From: Clostridiales bacterium
Lineage (GTDB): Bacteria; Bacillota; Clostridia; Oscillospirales; Oscillospiraceae
Assembly: GCA_003150355.1 (NCBI GenBank)
Contig: QAMJ01000011.1
Coordinates: 1-64,000 of the forward strand
Reading direction: 5' to 3'
Length of the DNA stretch: 64,000 nt
Shown: positions 10,134 to 17,772 of the stretch, one piece after another
How positions within the stretch are numbered: the first letter of the stretch is position 1
How the letters are laid out: the number at the start of each line of letters is the position of its first letter
Notes under the pieces: model-generated
Database searches by the model: none
Seen by the model: only the letters and a program-made list of their open reading frames with translations
Told to the model about the DNA's origin: nothing
Translations under genes and position numbers: made by a program

Positions 10134-10574
10134 ATGAAAAAAAGAACACTTAGAATTGTAGCCATCATCATCGTGTTGGCAACTCTGTTTACTTCCTCCG
10201 CTTACGCTGAAGTGCAGCCACTGAGAAACAGCAAATACATAGACAGTTATTGCGCATATCTGTACTCGGATAAAGCAAATTACGTTCAGGTCTGGTTTGA
10301 GGTCAGCGCTAATGTAACGTCCAATCAGGTCGGTGTAACGCAGATCATTCTCCAGAAATCGTCTGATTTGGAAAGCTGGACACCCGTAAAAACGTTTTAC
10401 AGCTCTGCATACCCTAATATGATTGTATATGACAATTATACAAATGTTTCACACGTCGATTCGATAGTAACCGGCGGGTACTATTACAGAGCCGGTGTAA
10501 ATATATACGTCGAAAATGGTGGCTCGGATTCCCGCTTCATAACCACAGATCCCATTTTTGTGAAAGCTTCTTAA
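10134..10574 (+). CDS. Small secreted protein of unknown function
   Basis: 146 residues with a clear signal peptide (MKKRTLRIVAIIIVLATLFT, cut near SSAYA). The mature part is Ser/Tyr/Val-rich and looks like an all-beta extracellular domain. It starts 12 nt after the DUF4367 gene with AAAGGATT upstream, so it is the last gene of the sigma operon. It may be an exported effector or ligand of that system. It resembles small exported Firmicutes proteins of the DUF6147 type, but this is not certain. Confidence 0.65.
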   Translation: MKKRTLRIVAIIIVLATLFTSSAYAEVQPLRNSKYIDSYCAYLYSDKANYVQVWFEVSANVTSNQVGVTQIILQKSSDLESWTPVKTFYSSAYPNMIVYDNYTNVSHVDSIVTGGYYYRAGVNIYVENGGSDSRFITTDPIFVKAS

Positions 10575-10612
10575 GCGAGATAGCATTTTCGGGATTTTAT
10601 ATCGCTGATTTA

Positions 10613-10656
10613 CAGCAGCACATGTTGAATTTTAGATGGTTCAGCATGTGCTGTTG
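10613..10656 (+). terminator. Hairpin ending the sigma operon
   Basis: The arms CAGCAGCACATGTTGAA and TTCAGCATGTGCTGTTG are nearly perfect complements around a 10-nt loop, 39 nt after the last stop. A strong T run is missing, so termination strength is uncertain. Confidence 0.55.
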
Positions 10657-10833
10657 CACTCTCTGAATAATTTAACACTTGCTTGTTCAAGTCGTCAAGA
10701 CTGCGAATATGGAATGAAAGGAATTTCTTTTCTCTGCACTAAGTCTTAGAGTATTCCCTTCAAGGTGGTCCACTGTGAACCGGGGCTGGGTGCAGTGTAT
10801 AGGCGCAGTTACCCCTTGGCGGTAAATCTGAAC
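10657..10833. other. Noncoding left junction of the conjugative element
   Basis: I see no gene here. It separates the plus-strand sigma operon from the last minus-strand element gene, so the element's left end probably lies in it. It contains TGTTCAAGTC (10684-10693), which recurs at 33096-33105 near the other end. Confidence 0.4.
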
Positions 10834-11097
10834 TCAATCATTGACAAGCACATACAAATTAGAAGAACGGCTGCCGCTTTCTCTGTATCGCGGCAGCCGT
10901 CGCATATATCCGTGCTTCTCCAAATCATGCAGTGCACGTTTGACCGTGGAGCGGGAGCAGTTGAGCTCGGCGGCAATAGTGTTGATCCCCGGCCAGCATT
11001 TGCGCTCTTTGTCTGACCGGTCACGCAGATACATATATACCGTCTTGGCACGTATGGGTAAGCTGCTATCAGAGTAGATAGTAGAGAAGTAGCTCAT
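10834..11097 (-). CDS. Small helix-turn-helix protein (HTH_36 type)
   Basis: 87 residues that are almost entirely a winged-helix DNA-binding domain. LPIRAKTVYMYLRDRSD, CWPGINTIAAELNCSRSTVK and RALHDLEKHGYM match HTH_36 domains of plasmid and element replication or control proteins. The ATG overlaps the VirD4 stop (ATGA) behind AAGGAGG, so it is translated with that gene. It is the last gene of the element on this side. The role (replication or regulation) is inferred. Confidence 0.7.
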   Translation of the reverse strand: MSYFSTIYSDSSLPIRAKTVYMYLRDRSDKERKCWPGINTIAAELNCSRSTVKRALHDLEKHGYMRRLPRYRESGSRSSNLYVLVND

Positions 11098-12896
11098 GAG
11101 TAATCCTCCTTGTTCGGGACATGAAGCGCTTCCGGCTTATCCGTAACGGCTTGCTCCTGTGCCGGAGCTTCACGCCGCACTCTGCTGCGAGGACGCTCCA
11201 ATGACTCTTTCGGAGGGTACTTCTTCATTATGCTCCGTATCAGCTCATCGCGGTCAGCGTATGCGATTTTGCGGTTGGCGCGTTCTTCAATCTGGTACGG
11301 CTCATCAAAGGTTATGCCCCAGTCGAGAAACAGCCTCAGCTTTACTTGCATAGGATGTTTGCCGGTTTTCATTACCACGAACGTACCTTTGGGTATTGCT
11401 TTCAGCTCATCCGCCGTCATGAGCGGGCGCTCCATCATTTGCAGGCTCTCGCTCGGATTATCTTTGCTCCGACTGACGGAGCCGGACAGAACCGTCCTGC
11501 TGCCAAGAGCTTTTGAGAGAACTTCCGCCGTCTGTGAGTTCGGCGCGAAGCCGCCGAAAATCGTGTCCTGTACGTTGTCCACGATGATCTCCGCACCCTC
11601 CTTGCTGTAGTTTTTCTCAAGCTGTGCGAGTGCCTGGATTATTGGCACAAGCGTAAGGCGGCGTGAACGTCCAGCGCTGAACAACGGGAGAATATCAAAG
11701 GCGGGCATAGTACCGAGCTCATCGCAGAAGAACACAACACGGTTTTGCAGCTTGCCGCCGTGTTCATCCGCAACCGAAAACAGCTCACGCGAGAGATTTT
11801 GTATCATCAACCCTGCCATGAAATTTTTGGTCGAATCTTCTTCTGGGAGTATAAGAAAGATAGCAGACTTCTTTGAGGCAAAGCTCTCGGCATCCATGCT
11901 GCTGTCAAAGCAGATGATCTGCTCAAGCTCCGAGTCCAGAAACGCGTTCAGCCGCGACAGCACCGTGGACATGACTGACGCCATAGCTTGTTCGGATGAA
12001 TTCAGCGCAGCCCCGGCAAACCACTTCGCTTTATGCTCCGGCGGCAGTCTGCCCATCAGCATTTGAAACTGCGTCTTTCCTTTTACGCCTGACGGTTCGA
12101 GCAGCTCCTGCACAAGCTTGAACACCGAGACTATATGCCGTTTCTCCGGCTCACCAGCATTCGGCGGGAGGAACTCAGAAAGCAGCAGAATTACAGAGCA
12201 TAGCAAGCCCTCTGCCGCTTCATAAAAATACGCGTTCTGTCCTCGATTCGAATCATCGCCGCTGGGGTTTACGATGGTCTTTGCAATGATCTTCGAGTAC
12301 TTTTCCGCTTTGGCTTTTGCCGCAATGTTCGATTCATCGGCTAACGCCATATCCATATACCTGTTTATGAGTGTCAGCAGATTGCTCCCGTCAGAGCGTG
12401 TAGGGTTGCGCAGGTCGATGACAGATACATCGTAGCCGTAGTATCTCTTGGCTATCGTCGCATAGTTGCGAGCGAGGTCACCTTTGGTATCGCTGGCGAA
12501 AAAACTCATCCCGCTTGCGCAGGCGTATTCGAGATTTGGGTACAGAAAGTATGCCGTCTTGCCGACACCGGATGCGCCGATCATAAGGCAATGTACATCG
12601 TCGCTGTCCACCAGCGCTGTGACCTTGCCTTTCTTGCCCCTGCTGCCGAGCACAAGTCCCTGCTCCGTGGGCAGGTTCTTACCCTCACGCCATGATGCGA
12701 CGTCAAACGGGACAAGCGCGAAGGTTTTGCGTATCTCACTCTCAGTAGCCCAGCGAGCAGTACCGTGCTGACCGTCGCCAACGGTTTTCGCCTTGATGTT
12801 GCCAAGGGTGTAGTTGCTTGAGAGCATAGCCAGCCCGCCGATCACGGCAAAGCCTACTCCCGCAACTATAAGGAGAGTCCAGAGGTTTGAGTCCAT
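11094..12896 (-). CDS. VirD4/TraG-type conjugative coupling ATPase
   Basis: 600 residues. It links the relaxosome to the type IV channel and pumps DNA at the inner membrane. An N-terminal membrane helix (about 7-28) is followed by Walker A GASGVGKTAYF, a Walker B-like VVFFCDELGTM and the family hallmark ALAQLEKNYSKEGAEIIVDN. It resembles the CD1115-type VirD4 of Clostridioides elements. The start is ATG behind GGGAGG. It overlaps the 3' end of the primase gene by 31 nt. The C-terminal tail is basic and acidic low-complexity sequence. Confidence 0.92.
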   Translation of the reverse strand: MDSNLWTLLIVAGVGFAVIGGLAMLSSNYTLGNIKAKTVGDGQHGTARWATESEIRKTFALVPFDVASWREGKNLPTEQGLVLGSRGKKGKVTALVDSDDVHCLMIGASGVGKTAYFLYPNLEYACASGMSFFASDTKGDLARNYATIAKRYYGYDVSVIDLRNPTRSDGSNLLTLINRYMDMALADESNIAAKAKAEKYSKIIAKTIVNPSGDDSNRGQNAYFYEAAEGLLCSVILLLSEFLPPNAGEPEKRHIVSVFKLVQELLEPSGVKGKTQFQMLMGRLPPEHKAKWFAGAALNSSEQAMASVMSTVLSRLNAFLDSELEQIICFDSSMDAESFASKKSAIFLILPEEDSTKNFMAGLMIQNLSRELFSVADEHGGKLQNRVVFFCDELGTMPAFDILPLFSAGRSRRLTLVPIIQALAQLEKNYSKEGAEIIVDNVQDTIFGGFAPNSQTAEVLSKALGSRTVLSGSVSRSKDNPSESLQMMERPLMTADELKAIPKGTFVVMKTGKHPMQVKLRLFLDWGITFDEPYQIEERANRKIAYADRDELIRSIMKKYPPKESLERPRSRVRREAPAQEQAVTDKPEALHVPNKEDYS

Positions 12897-13783
12897 TCCT
12901 GTTCCTCCCTTCGCAGATCGTCGTTCCAGTCCTTAAGTGTTGGTACGACGATCTCAACATATACGCCTCGCTCAGATAATTCAGCCTCCATGCGCTGTGC
13001 GGCTTTCTGCCCGGCAGAGTCATTGTCCAGACAGAGGTACACACTGTCGATGTCCTGACGTCGGAGCTGCTCCAGCACAGGCTGAATACTTGTGCCGCAG
13101 CAAGCGACGTAGCTGTGAGACTGCCAGTCGGATGGGTACAGTGAAATATAGGATAACAAATCTATGGGAGCCTCAAAGACATAGAGGCTCCCATCTGTAC
13201 CTGTGTAATTGAAACTGTGCTTCGGGTCACTGCCCTCAACGTTCTGGCGGAATGATTTGCCCTCACTGTTGGTGCTGCGCTTGTGTGCGTGACGAGGAGT
13301 ACCATCACCGCCAATACCGACGAATACTGCGTTGTGGTACTCCGCATCCTCATATACGAGATGTGCCTTTGCAAAGGCAGAAACGACATCCCGGTCTATG
13401 CTGCGCGTCTTGCAGAGGTAGGCAAACACACGGTGCATGTTCTTGCTGGCTGGCGGCAGAGCAAATGACTTTACTTCAACTTGCTTTTCCGAATGCGTAG
13501 GATAAGCAACACCCAGCTCGTCTCCGAGCAGCGTGGACACAGCCTCGGCATAGCTGATGCCGTAATACCGCTGGACAAAGCTGATCGCACTGCCGCCTTT
13601 TTCCTCGGCATGATCGTACCACTCATTGCCGCGTATGGTCACGCGGTGGTCGCTGGCAAGGCGCTTGTCCCTGCCGGATGAAATAAGCCTTTCCCCACGG
13701 CTGCGGAGAAAGGCTTCAAGGTCAACAGAGGCAGCTTTCTGCTTCTGTTCGTCTGTAAAATGTATGTAGGTTAAGTCAATCAC
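12866..13783 (-). CDS. DUF3991/Toprim primase-like protein
   Basis: 305 residues. The N-terminal part has the CHC2-like DUF3991 pattern (YIHFTDEQKQKA, GRDKRLASDHRVTIRG, WYDHAEEKGGSAISFVQRYY). The C-terminal part is a Toprim domain (VFEAPIDLLS, SVYLCLDNDSAGQKAA). It probably makes primers for the transferred strand or replicating element. The annotated start is GTG at 13783, but the only Shine-Dalgarno (AGAGGTG) includes that GTG. Relatives begin near YIHFT, so the true start may be a few codons in, where only TTA occurs. Confidence 0.85.
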   Translation of the reverse strand: MIDLTYIHFTDEQKQKAASVDLEAFLRSRGERLISSGRDKRLASDHRVTIRGNEWYDHAEEKGGSAISFVQRYYGISYAEAVSTLLGDELGVAYPTHSEKQVEVKSFALPPASKNMHRVFAYLCKTRSIDRDVVSAFAKAHLVYEDAEYHNAVFVGIGGDGTPRHAHKRSTNSEGKSFRQNVEGSDPKHSFNYTGTDGSLYVFEAPIDLLSYISLYPSDWQSHSYVACCGTSIQPVLEQLRRQDIDSVYLCLDNDSAGQKAAQRMEAELSERGVYVEIVVPTLKDWNDDLRREEQEWTQTSGLSL

Positions 13784-13795
13784 CTCTTCAAGATA

Positions 13796-14056
13796 TTATA
13801 TGTCCTCGCCCCAGAGATACTTCTGCCGCAGGTATTCAGCATGTTCAGGTGTTATTGCGCCGTCGTCTATCTGCGCAATGTTGATGCTGCCGTACAGCTC
13901 ACCCCACAGGCAATCCATGAGCGTCGAGCCATTTTCCAGCCCATCCTTGAATGCGTCGAGATCATGCTGGAGATACACCGGCAGGTCATGCTCATATAAG
14001 CGTTCACGATCTTCTCTGCTTAACTCTTTGTATGGCGGCAGTTGCCGAGCTTTCAT
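13796..14056 (-). CDS. Hypothetical element protein, 86 residues
   Basis: Begins MKARQLPPYKELSREDRERL and is acidic and soluble, with no membrane segment. ATG 14056 is chosen because AAAGGGTGAT precedes it. The longer frame upstream runs into the relaxase gene. It ends 12 nt before the primase gene. I do not recognise a domain. Its position between relaxase and primase suggests a DNA-processing or accessory role. Confidence 0.65.
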   Translation of the reverse strand: MKARQLPPYKELSREDRERLYEHDLPVYLQHDLDAFKDGLENGSTLMDCLWGELYGSINIAQIDDGAITPEHAEYLRQKYLWGEDI

Positions 14057-14114
14057 TTTTATCACCCTTTCGAGCAACACATTATACCCGAACGCACTGA
14101 AATAGCAACTGAAA

Positions 14115-15563
14115 CTAATACGCAGGCTTCGGATAATTTGCAGGATCCTCATGATCGTCCTCACGATGACCGAGTGCAGTTTTCCACTCCTGCAATTCTT
14201 TTCGCCGCTTCCTGTCAAGCTGCAAGCCGCGGTAACCGGAAGCGCCGACGTTATCCCGAAAGATATTTCCCATGTGGTGCAGCATGCGAATCATACAAGC
14301 AGAGACGGATTCGGGTGGTGGAGTACGATGCTCTTGACGAGGTGGCGTATCGGGTGGGGCTGTTGACGCTGAACTTTCCGAGGCGGTTTCTAATTCAGGC
14401 GCAGTCTGATGCAGCTCATCATTCTCAACATTTTTATTCTGCCGCTGTTCCATCATCTGTACCACCTCTCGGATGACCATATTGCGCACTGGCTTGAACT
14501 CCTTCTGCTGAGAGAGCGGTACACGCTCCGGTTTCGCTTTCGAGTAAAAGCTGAACACCTCATCGCGCATATCCTGCCAGAGTAAGTATGCCTCTGCGAC
14601 ACGCTCATCACTTGCAAGCTCGTCAACGATAGCGTCGACTATACGCTTGGTAGCCGGTGGCAGATAACCGTAGACCTTCTTGCCGGAGTAATTTTGCAGA
14701 CGCTCAGCAAGCTCAGTGATGAGTAATTCAAGCTTCGGATTGCTCATCTCACCATCCTGCATTTTCTGAATCAACGACTCCATGACCGCCAGAGCATTCT
14801 CTTGAAGCTTGTCTCTGTACGCAGTCTGCTGAACATAGATGTTCTTCAAGTCATCCTTGAATATTTGCCGCGTGAGCGCAGACCGCAACTCAAGGATCGC
14901 GGGCTTGGTGAGATAGCCTTCATTCGGTTCGGTCGAGAAAATAATCAAATGCACATGTACGCTGCGCTCTTTTTCGTGGAACGCAGCGTACCATTTTAAG
15001 TGTGATGGCAGTATCTTATACGCTTTCGCTATCTGGTCTATCTCAGAGCAGATGAGTGAGCGCCAGCTCTCGGCTGAGTCATAGCCGAGACGCTCAGCAT
15101 CTGAACGCTGTATTGCAATGACCGGTGTCCAGACGTTGCCCGGATGGTGCGCCACTTCATCAACTGCATTTTGCAGCACAGGAACTTTTCCGTCTGCATT
15201 CCACAGGCCGTGATCTCCGAGCTTCTTCACTCCGGGACGGTTTGCGACGTAGTCAACGTAGTTCTCGCGCTTGTCCAGCAGATATGCGTAGTTCTCCTGA
15301 ACCTGAGAGATAAACTCTGCCGCGTTTTTCTGAGAATGCTCCGCGTTGTAATCTTCATACTCCGGCATCTCACGAGTATCCGGAAACGTTTTGAGCAGCC
15401 GAGATATAAAATCCTGCTGCTGTTTTGTTGCGGGCAAGTCGCTGTCGGTATCTTTGAGCAGCTCGACACCTTCGCGAGTAGAAATATACTTTGTGAGGTT
15501 CGCAAGCTTTGCCGACTGCTTTCCTCCTTTGAGATATGGCGAAGAGAAAAACACACCGGCCAT
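14115..15563 (-). CDS. MobP3-like conjugative relaxase
   Basis: 482 residues. It would nick oriT and stay bound to the 5' end of the transferred strand. The N-terminus (MAGVFFSSPYLKGG, then TKYISTREGVE with the likely nucleophile Tyr) and the metal-binding HUH signature in ERSVHVHLIIFS match MobP-type relaxases of Firmicutes elements. The C-terminal third is charged and Gln-rich, a likely helical accessory region. It is coupled to the RHH gene by a one-base overlap (TGATG). A candidate oriT lies upstream at about 16.08-16.20 kb. Confidence 0.88.
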   Translation of the reverse strand: MAGVFFSSPYLKGGKQSAKLANLTKYISTREGVELLKDTDSDLPATKQQQDFISRLLKTFPDTREMPEYEDYNAEHSQKNAAEFISQVQENYAYLLDKRENYVDYVANRPGVKKLGDHGLWNADGKVPVLQNAVDEVAHHPGNVWTPVIAIQRSDAERLGYDSAESWRSLICSEIDQIAKAYKILPSHLKWYAAFHEKERSVHVHLIIFSTEPNEGYLTKPAILELRSALTRQIFKDDLKNIYVQQTAYRDKLQENALAVMESLIQKMQDGEMSNPKLELLITELAERLQNYSGKKVYGYLPPATKRIVDAIVDELASDERVAEAYLLWQDMRDEVFSFYSKAKPERVPLSQQKEFKPVRNMVIREVVQMMEQRQNKNVENDELHQTAPELETASESSASTAPPDTPPRQEHRTPPPESVSACMIRMLHHMGNIFRDNVGASGYRGLQLDRKRRKELQEWKTALGHREDDHEDPANYPKPAY

Positions 15564-15979
15564 CAGTCATCAAAGTTGCCGCGCTGAATATCCAGAGCGG
15601 TATCTAAAGAAATGTTTCCGTATGTACGTTTTACCTCATCCGCGGAGTAACCCCGCAGAGCACGCAGGTCAGAGACGTCATCCTTGAAGTGTGCTGCGAC
15701 TATGTGCATCATCATGTTCAGCTCCACGCTCCACTTGAACATGAGCTTTGAGATTCTGTTCGTATTCTCTGTCAGTATCCCACGGATATTTTGTGAGACA
15801 GATTCGCAGACGTATGAACTGACGTCATCCGTCGCAAGGTATCCCATGTAAAATCTGAGTGCCTTGCTGATGAACTCGCTTCTGTTTTTGCAGTTGGCAG
15901 TTTCAAGCCAACCATCCATGCGGGATAACAGCTCTGGCTTGAGCCAGACTGTTATGCGTTTTACGTTTTCTGTGCTTAT
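15563..15979 (-). CDS. Ribbon-helix-helix relaxosome accessory protein (MobC-like)
   Basis: About 138 residues. An N-terminal RHH domain (NVKRITVWLKPELLSRM, then NRSEFISKALRFYMGY) should bind oriT. A helical C-terminal part follows (LMFKWSVELNMMMHIVAAH). The reading frame is open from TTG 16006, but the only Shine-Dalgarno (GGGAGG) lies inside that extension. The codon 8 nt after it is ATA at 15979, giving (M)STENVKRI. I therefore place the start there, although ATA is non-standard. TTG 16006 is the conventional alternative. Confidence 0.75.
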   Translation of the reverse strand: MSTENVKRITVWLKPELLSRMDGWLETANCKNRSEFISKALRFYMGYLATDDVSSYVCESVSQNIRGILTENTNRISKLMFKWSVELNMMMHIVAAHFKDDVSDLRALRGYSADEVKRTYGNISLDTALDIQRGNFDD

Positions 15980-16006
15980 TTCTACTACCTCCCTATACAA
16001 GCACAA

Positions 16007-16309
16007 AGAACCGCCGAATTCCTTGAAGCAAGGGTGTTTCGCGGCTCTGCGTTCACCTGAATTTTTGAGTTAGTTGAAAATGTGTACCTTGCCCGAAAGC
16101 CGAAAAAGACCCGCGTTGCGGGGCTTTGTGGGCGGGAGGTGCGCCCTTAGGTGTACCTCCCTTTATCATAGTGCCATTTTCGAACGGGCGCACCCGGACG
16201 AAAATGCCGCGAAAACGCCCCCAAACGCCGCGCGTTCTCCTGCCGGGGTATCCACGCCCCACCCGTCTCCGTAAAAGCGCGCACAGCGCCTCACGTGGGC
16301 AAACACGGG
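16007..16309. other. Candidate oriT region of the conjugative element
   Basis: About 300 bp with no credible gene, between the RHH/relaxase genes and the next operon gene. A 9-bp inverted repeat (GGTGCGCCC 16138-16146, GGGCGCACC 16186-16194) and a nested one (GGGAGGT 16134-16140, ACCTCCC 16155-16161) surround GTGCGCCCTTA. That 11-mer matches the core of the IncQ/pSK41-type nick site. Location beside a relaxase is typical. The nick position is inferred. Confidence 0.6.
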
Positions 16310-16813
16310 CTACAGCTCCGGCGTGAGACACTCGGTCTGCACCTCCGTCTGTATCTTTTCGCAATATTCGTCGAGTGTCATTCCTTCACGCTCCTGACAG
16401 TACTCGTCCATCTTCTCAAGAACTATTTCTTTCTCGGTCTCCGAGAGCTTGTACACTGCCGCTTCGTTAGAGCCGACACTGCGGCAGATCATAATGTCAA
16501 GGGTATCGTCGACCTGCCGCGCCGAGACAATGTAGTTCGCGTAGACGTTGAGATAATCCTCCAGAGCGATCCCGCCAAGCGAACCGAAAACACTTCTGGC
16601 GTCACAGTGCAGCTCCATGTAGAAATTCAATTCGTCATCACATTCCAAAATCTCATCAACGAAATTGAAATCGTCCTCGGTCAAGCTATGGAGCTGCTCG
16701 GTTTCAATAACTGCGATGGGAATAACATCGTAGTTGCCGTTGTCGCCGAGGGCAGACATGATCTCGCGCTGCTTTGCTTCGGTCAGGTCGTCCCAAAATA
16801 TTTCGATGCTAAT
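16310..16813 (-). CDS. Hypothetical element protein with non-ATG start
   Basis: About 167 residues, acidic and soluble. A standard start would be ATG 16759, but the frame stays open upstream and gives ISIEIFWDDLTEAKQREI. GGAGGTG precedes an ATT at 16813 with 7-nt spacing. No ATG, GTG or TTG lies in this extension. The WDD-LTEAKQ-EI stretch looks like a genuine conserved N-terminus, so I include it. It overlaps the DUF6103 gene by 31 nt. The function is unknown. Genes of this kind are common in Clostridial elements near DUF6103. Confidence 0.65.
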   Translation of the reverse strand: MSIEIFWDDLTEAKQREIMSALGDNGNYDVIPIAVIETEQLHSLTEDDFNFVDEILECDDELNFYMELHCDARSVFGSLGGIALEDYLNVYANYIVSARQVDDTLDIMICRSVGSNEAAVYKLSETEKEIVLEKMDEYCQEREGMTLDEYCEKIQTEVQTECLTPEL

Positions 16814-17109
16814 GATTCTTCACCTCCATCTGTAATGACTGGCGCAGTGTTAATTGCAGGTGAAATTTCTACCGGCGCTTCAGCTTTCTTCGGCGCTGCC
16901 AGTTTCGCTGTGCGCTTCGGCTTTGCCGGAACAACTACATCGTCCTCATCGATATACTCACGCACGGCGGCCGGGACATGTTTTTCGTAAAGATGCAGAA
17001 GAGCCGCCGCGAGCTCATCCTCGGCTGTCAGCTCTTTCTTTTTGAGATACTTGTTCAGCGCCCGCAGCTTCTCATCATCGAAGCTGACAGATATGTTTAT
17101 CTGTTTCAT
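16783..17109 (-). CDS. DUF6103-family element protein
   Basis: 108 residues. The N-terminal MKQINISVSFDDEKLRAL, YLKKKELTAEDELAAAL and YEKHVPAAVREYI are typical of DUF6103, a small family found in Firmicutes conjugative elements. The remainder is a Pro/Lys/Ala-rich tail. ATG 17109 is chosen because it follows AAGGGGGGAACACC. The longer frame upstream has no ribosome site. Function unknown; it may be a DNA-binding or mobilisation accessory protein. Confidence 0.75.
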   Translation of the reverse strand: MKQINISVSFDDEKLRALNKYLKKKELTAEDELAAALLHLYEKHVPAAVREYIDEDDVVVPAKPKRTAKLAAPKKAEAPVEISPAINTAPVITDGGEESLASKYFGTT

Positions 17110-17170
17110 GGTGTTCCCCCCTTGTTGTTTCAATTCATTTCTGCATAGAATAATACAAATCATTTTTCTG

Positions 17171-17204
17171 TTGACGCGAGTTGACATGTACGCTATAATG
17201 TACA
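17171..17204 (+). promoter_or_regulatory. yefM-yoeB promoter and operator
   Basis: TTGACG (17171-17176), a 17-nt spacer and TATAAT (17194-17199) form a near-consensus promoter. TGTACA at 17199-17204 and the imperfect TGTACG at 17187-17192 make a palindrome across the -10. TGTACA is the core bound by YefM-type antitoxins, so autorepression is likely. Confidence 0.7.
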
Positions 17205-17222
17205 TATACGGAGGTGATCACT

Positions 17223-17471
17223 TTGCTTAATACCAATATTACGAGCTTTCGCAAGAATGTCTTCTCCATGCTTGAGCAGACCATCAAGTACAATGAGCCT
17301 CTCAACATCAGCACCAAGGCCGGCAATGCTGTCGTTCTCAGCGAGGAAGACTATCGCGGCATGATAGAGACGCTGAACCTTATGTCCGATCCTGAGATGA
17401 AGCGCAAGCTGCTTGACGGAATGGCCACGCCGCTCTCCGAGTGCGTTTCGGAGGACGAGATAGACTGGTGA
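17223..17471 (+). CDS. yefM: YefM/Phd-family antitoxin
   Basis: 82 residues. LNTNITSFRKNVFSMLEQTI and PLNISTKAGNAVVLSEEDY are characteristic of YefM/RelB antitoxins. The N-terminus binds DNA and the C-terminus wraps the toxin. The start is TTG 17223 with GGAGG at 17210-17214. The upstream GTG at 17214 is part of that ribosome site. It overlaps the toxin start (TGATG). This is the only plus-strand operon within the element, and it probably stabilises it. Confidence 0.88.
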   Translation: MLNTNITSFRKNVFSMLEQTIKYNEPLNISTKAGNAVVLSEEDYRGMIETLNLMSDPEMKRKLLDGMATPLSECVSEDEIDW

Positions 17472-17737
17472 TGTACAAAATAGTTTACACGAAAGCGGCG
17501 GCAAAGGACGTACCGAAGCTCAAGGCGGCGCACCTTGACGGCAAGGTGAAGGCGCTGATTGAGATCATAAAGGTCAATCCATTTCAGAATCCGCCGTCAT
17601 ACGAAAAGCTCGTCGGCGACCTTTCGGGTCTGTACTCCCGCCGGATCAACGCACAGCACCGCTTGGTGTATGAAGTCGTTGAAGAAGCACAGACAATAAA
17701 GATACTCAGTATGTGGTCGCACTACGAACGGCTGTGA
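17471..17737 (+). CDS. yoeB: YoeB/Txe-family mRNA interferase toxin
   Basis: 88 residues of the RelE superfamily (Txe/YoeB). It cleaves mRNA on the ribosome when free of its antitoxin. MYKIVYTKAAAKDVPKL, GLYSRRINAQHRLVYEV and ILSMWSHYE are family signatures, including the Arg, His and terminal His-Tyr of the active site. It starts at the ATG overlapping the antitoxin stop, so translation is coupled. Confidence 0.9.
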   Translation: MYKIVYTKAAAKDVPKLKAAHLDGKVKALIEIIKVNPFQNPPSYEKLVGDLSGLYSRRINAQHRLVYEVVEEAQTIKILSMWSHYERL

Positions 17738-17772
17738 GGTTACACGCTCGGCATTATGCCGGGTGTGTTTTC

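Noticed and set aside
16053..16364. 103-residue frame across the oriT region
   Set aside because: Arg/Gly-rich translation of hairpin DNA with no ribosome site; conserved DNA would better explain its recurrence in related elements.
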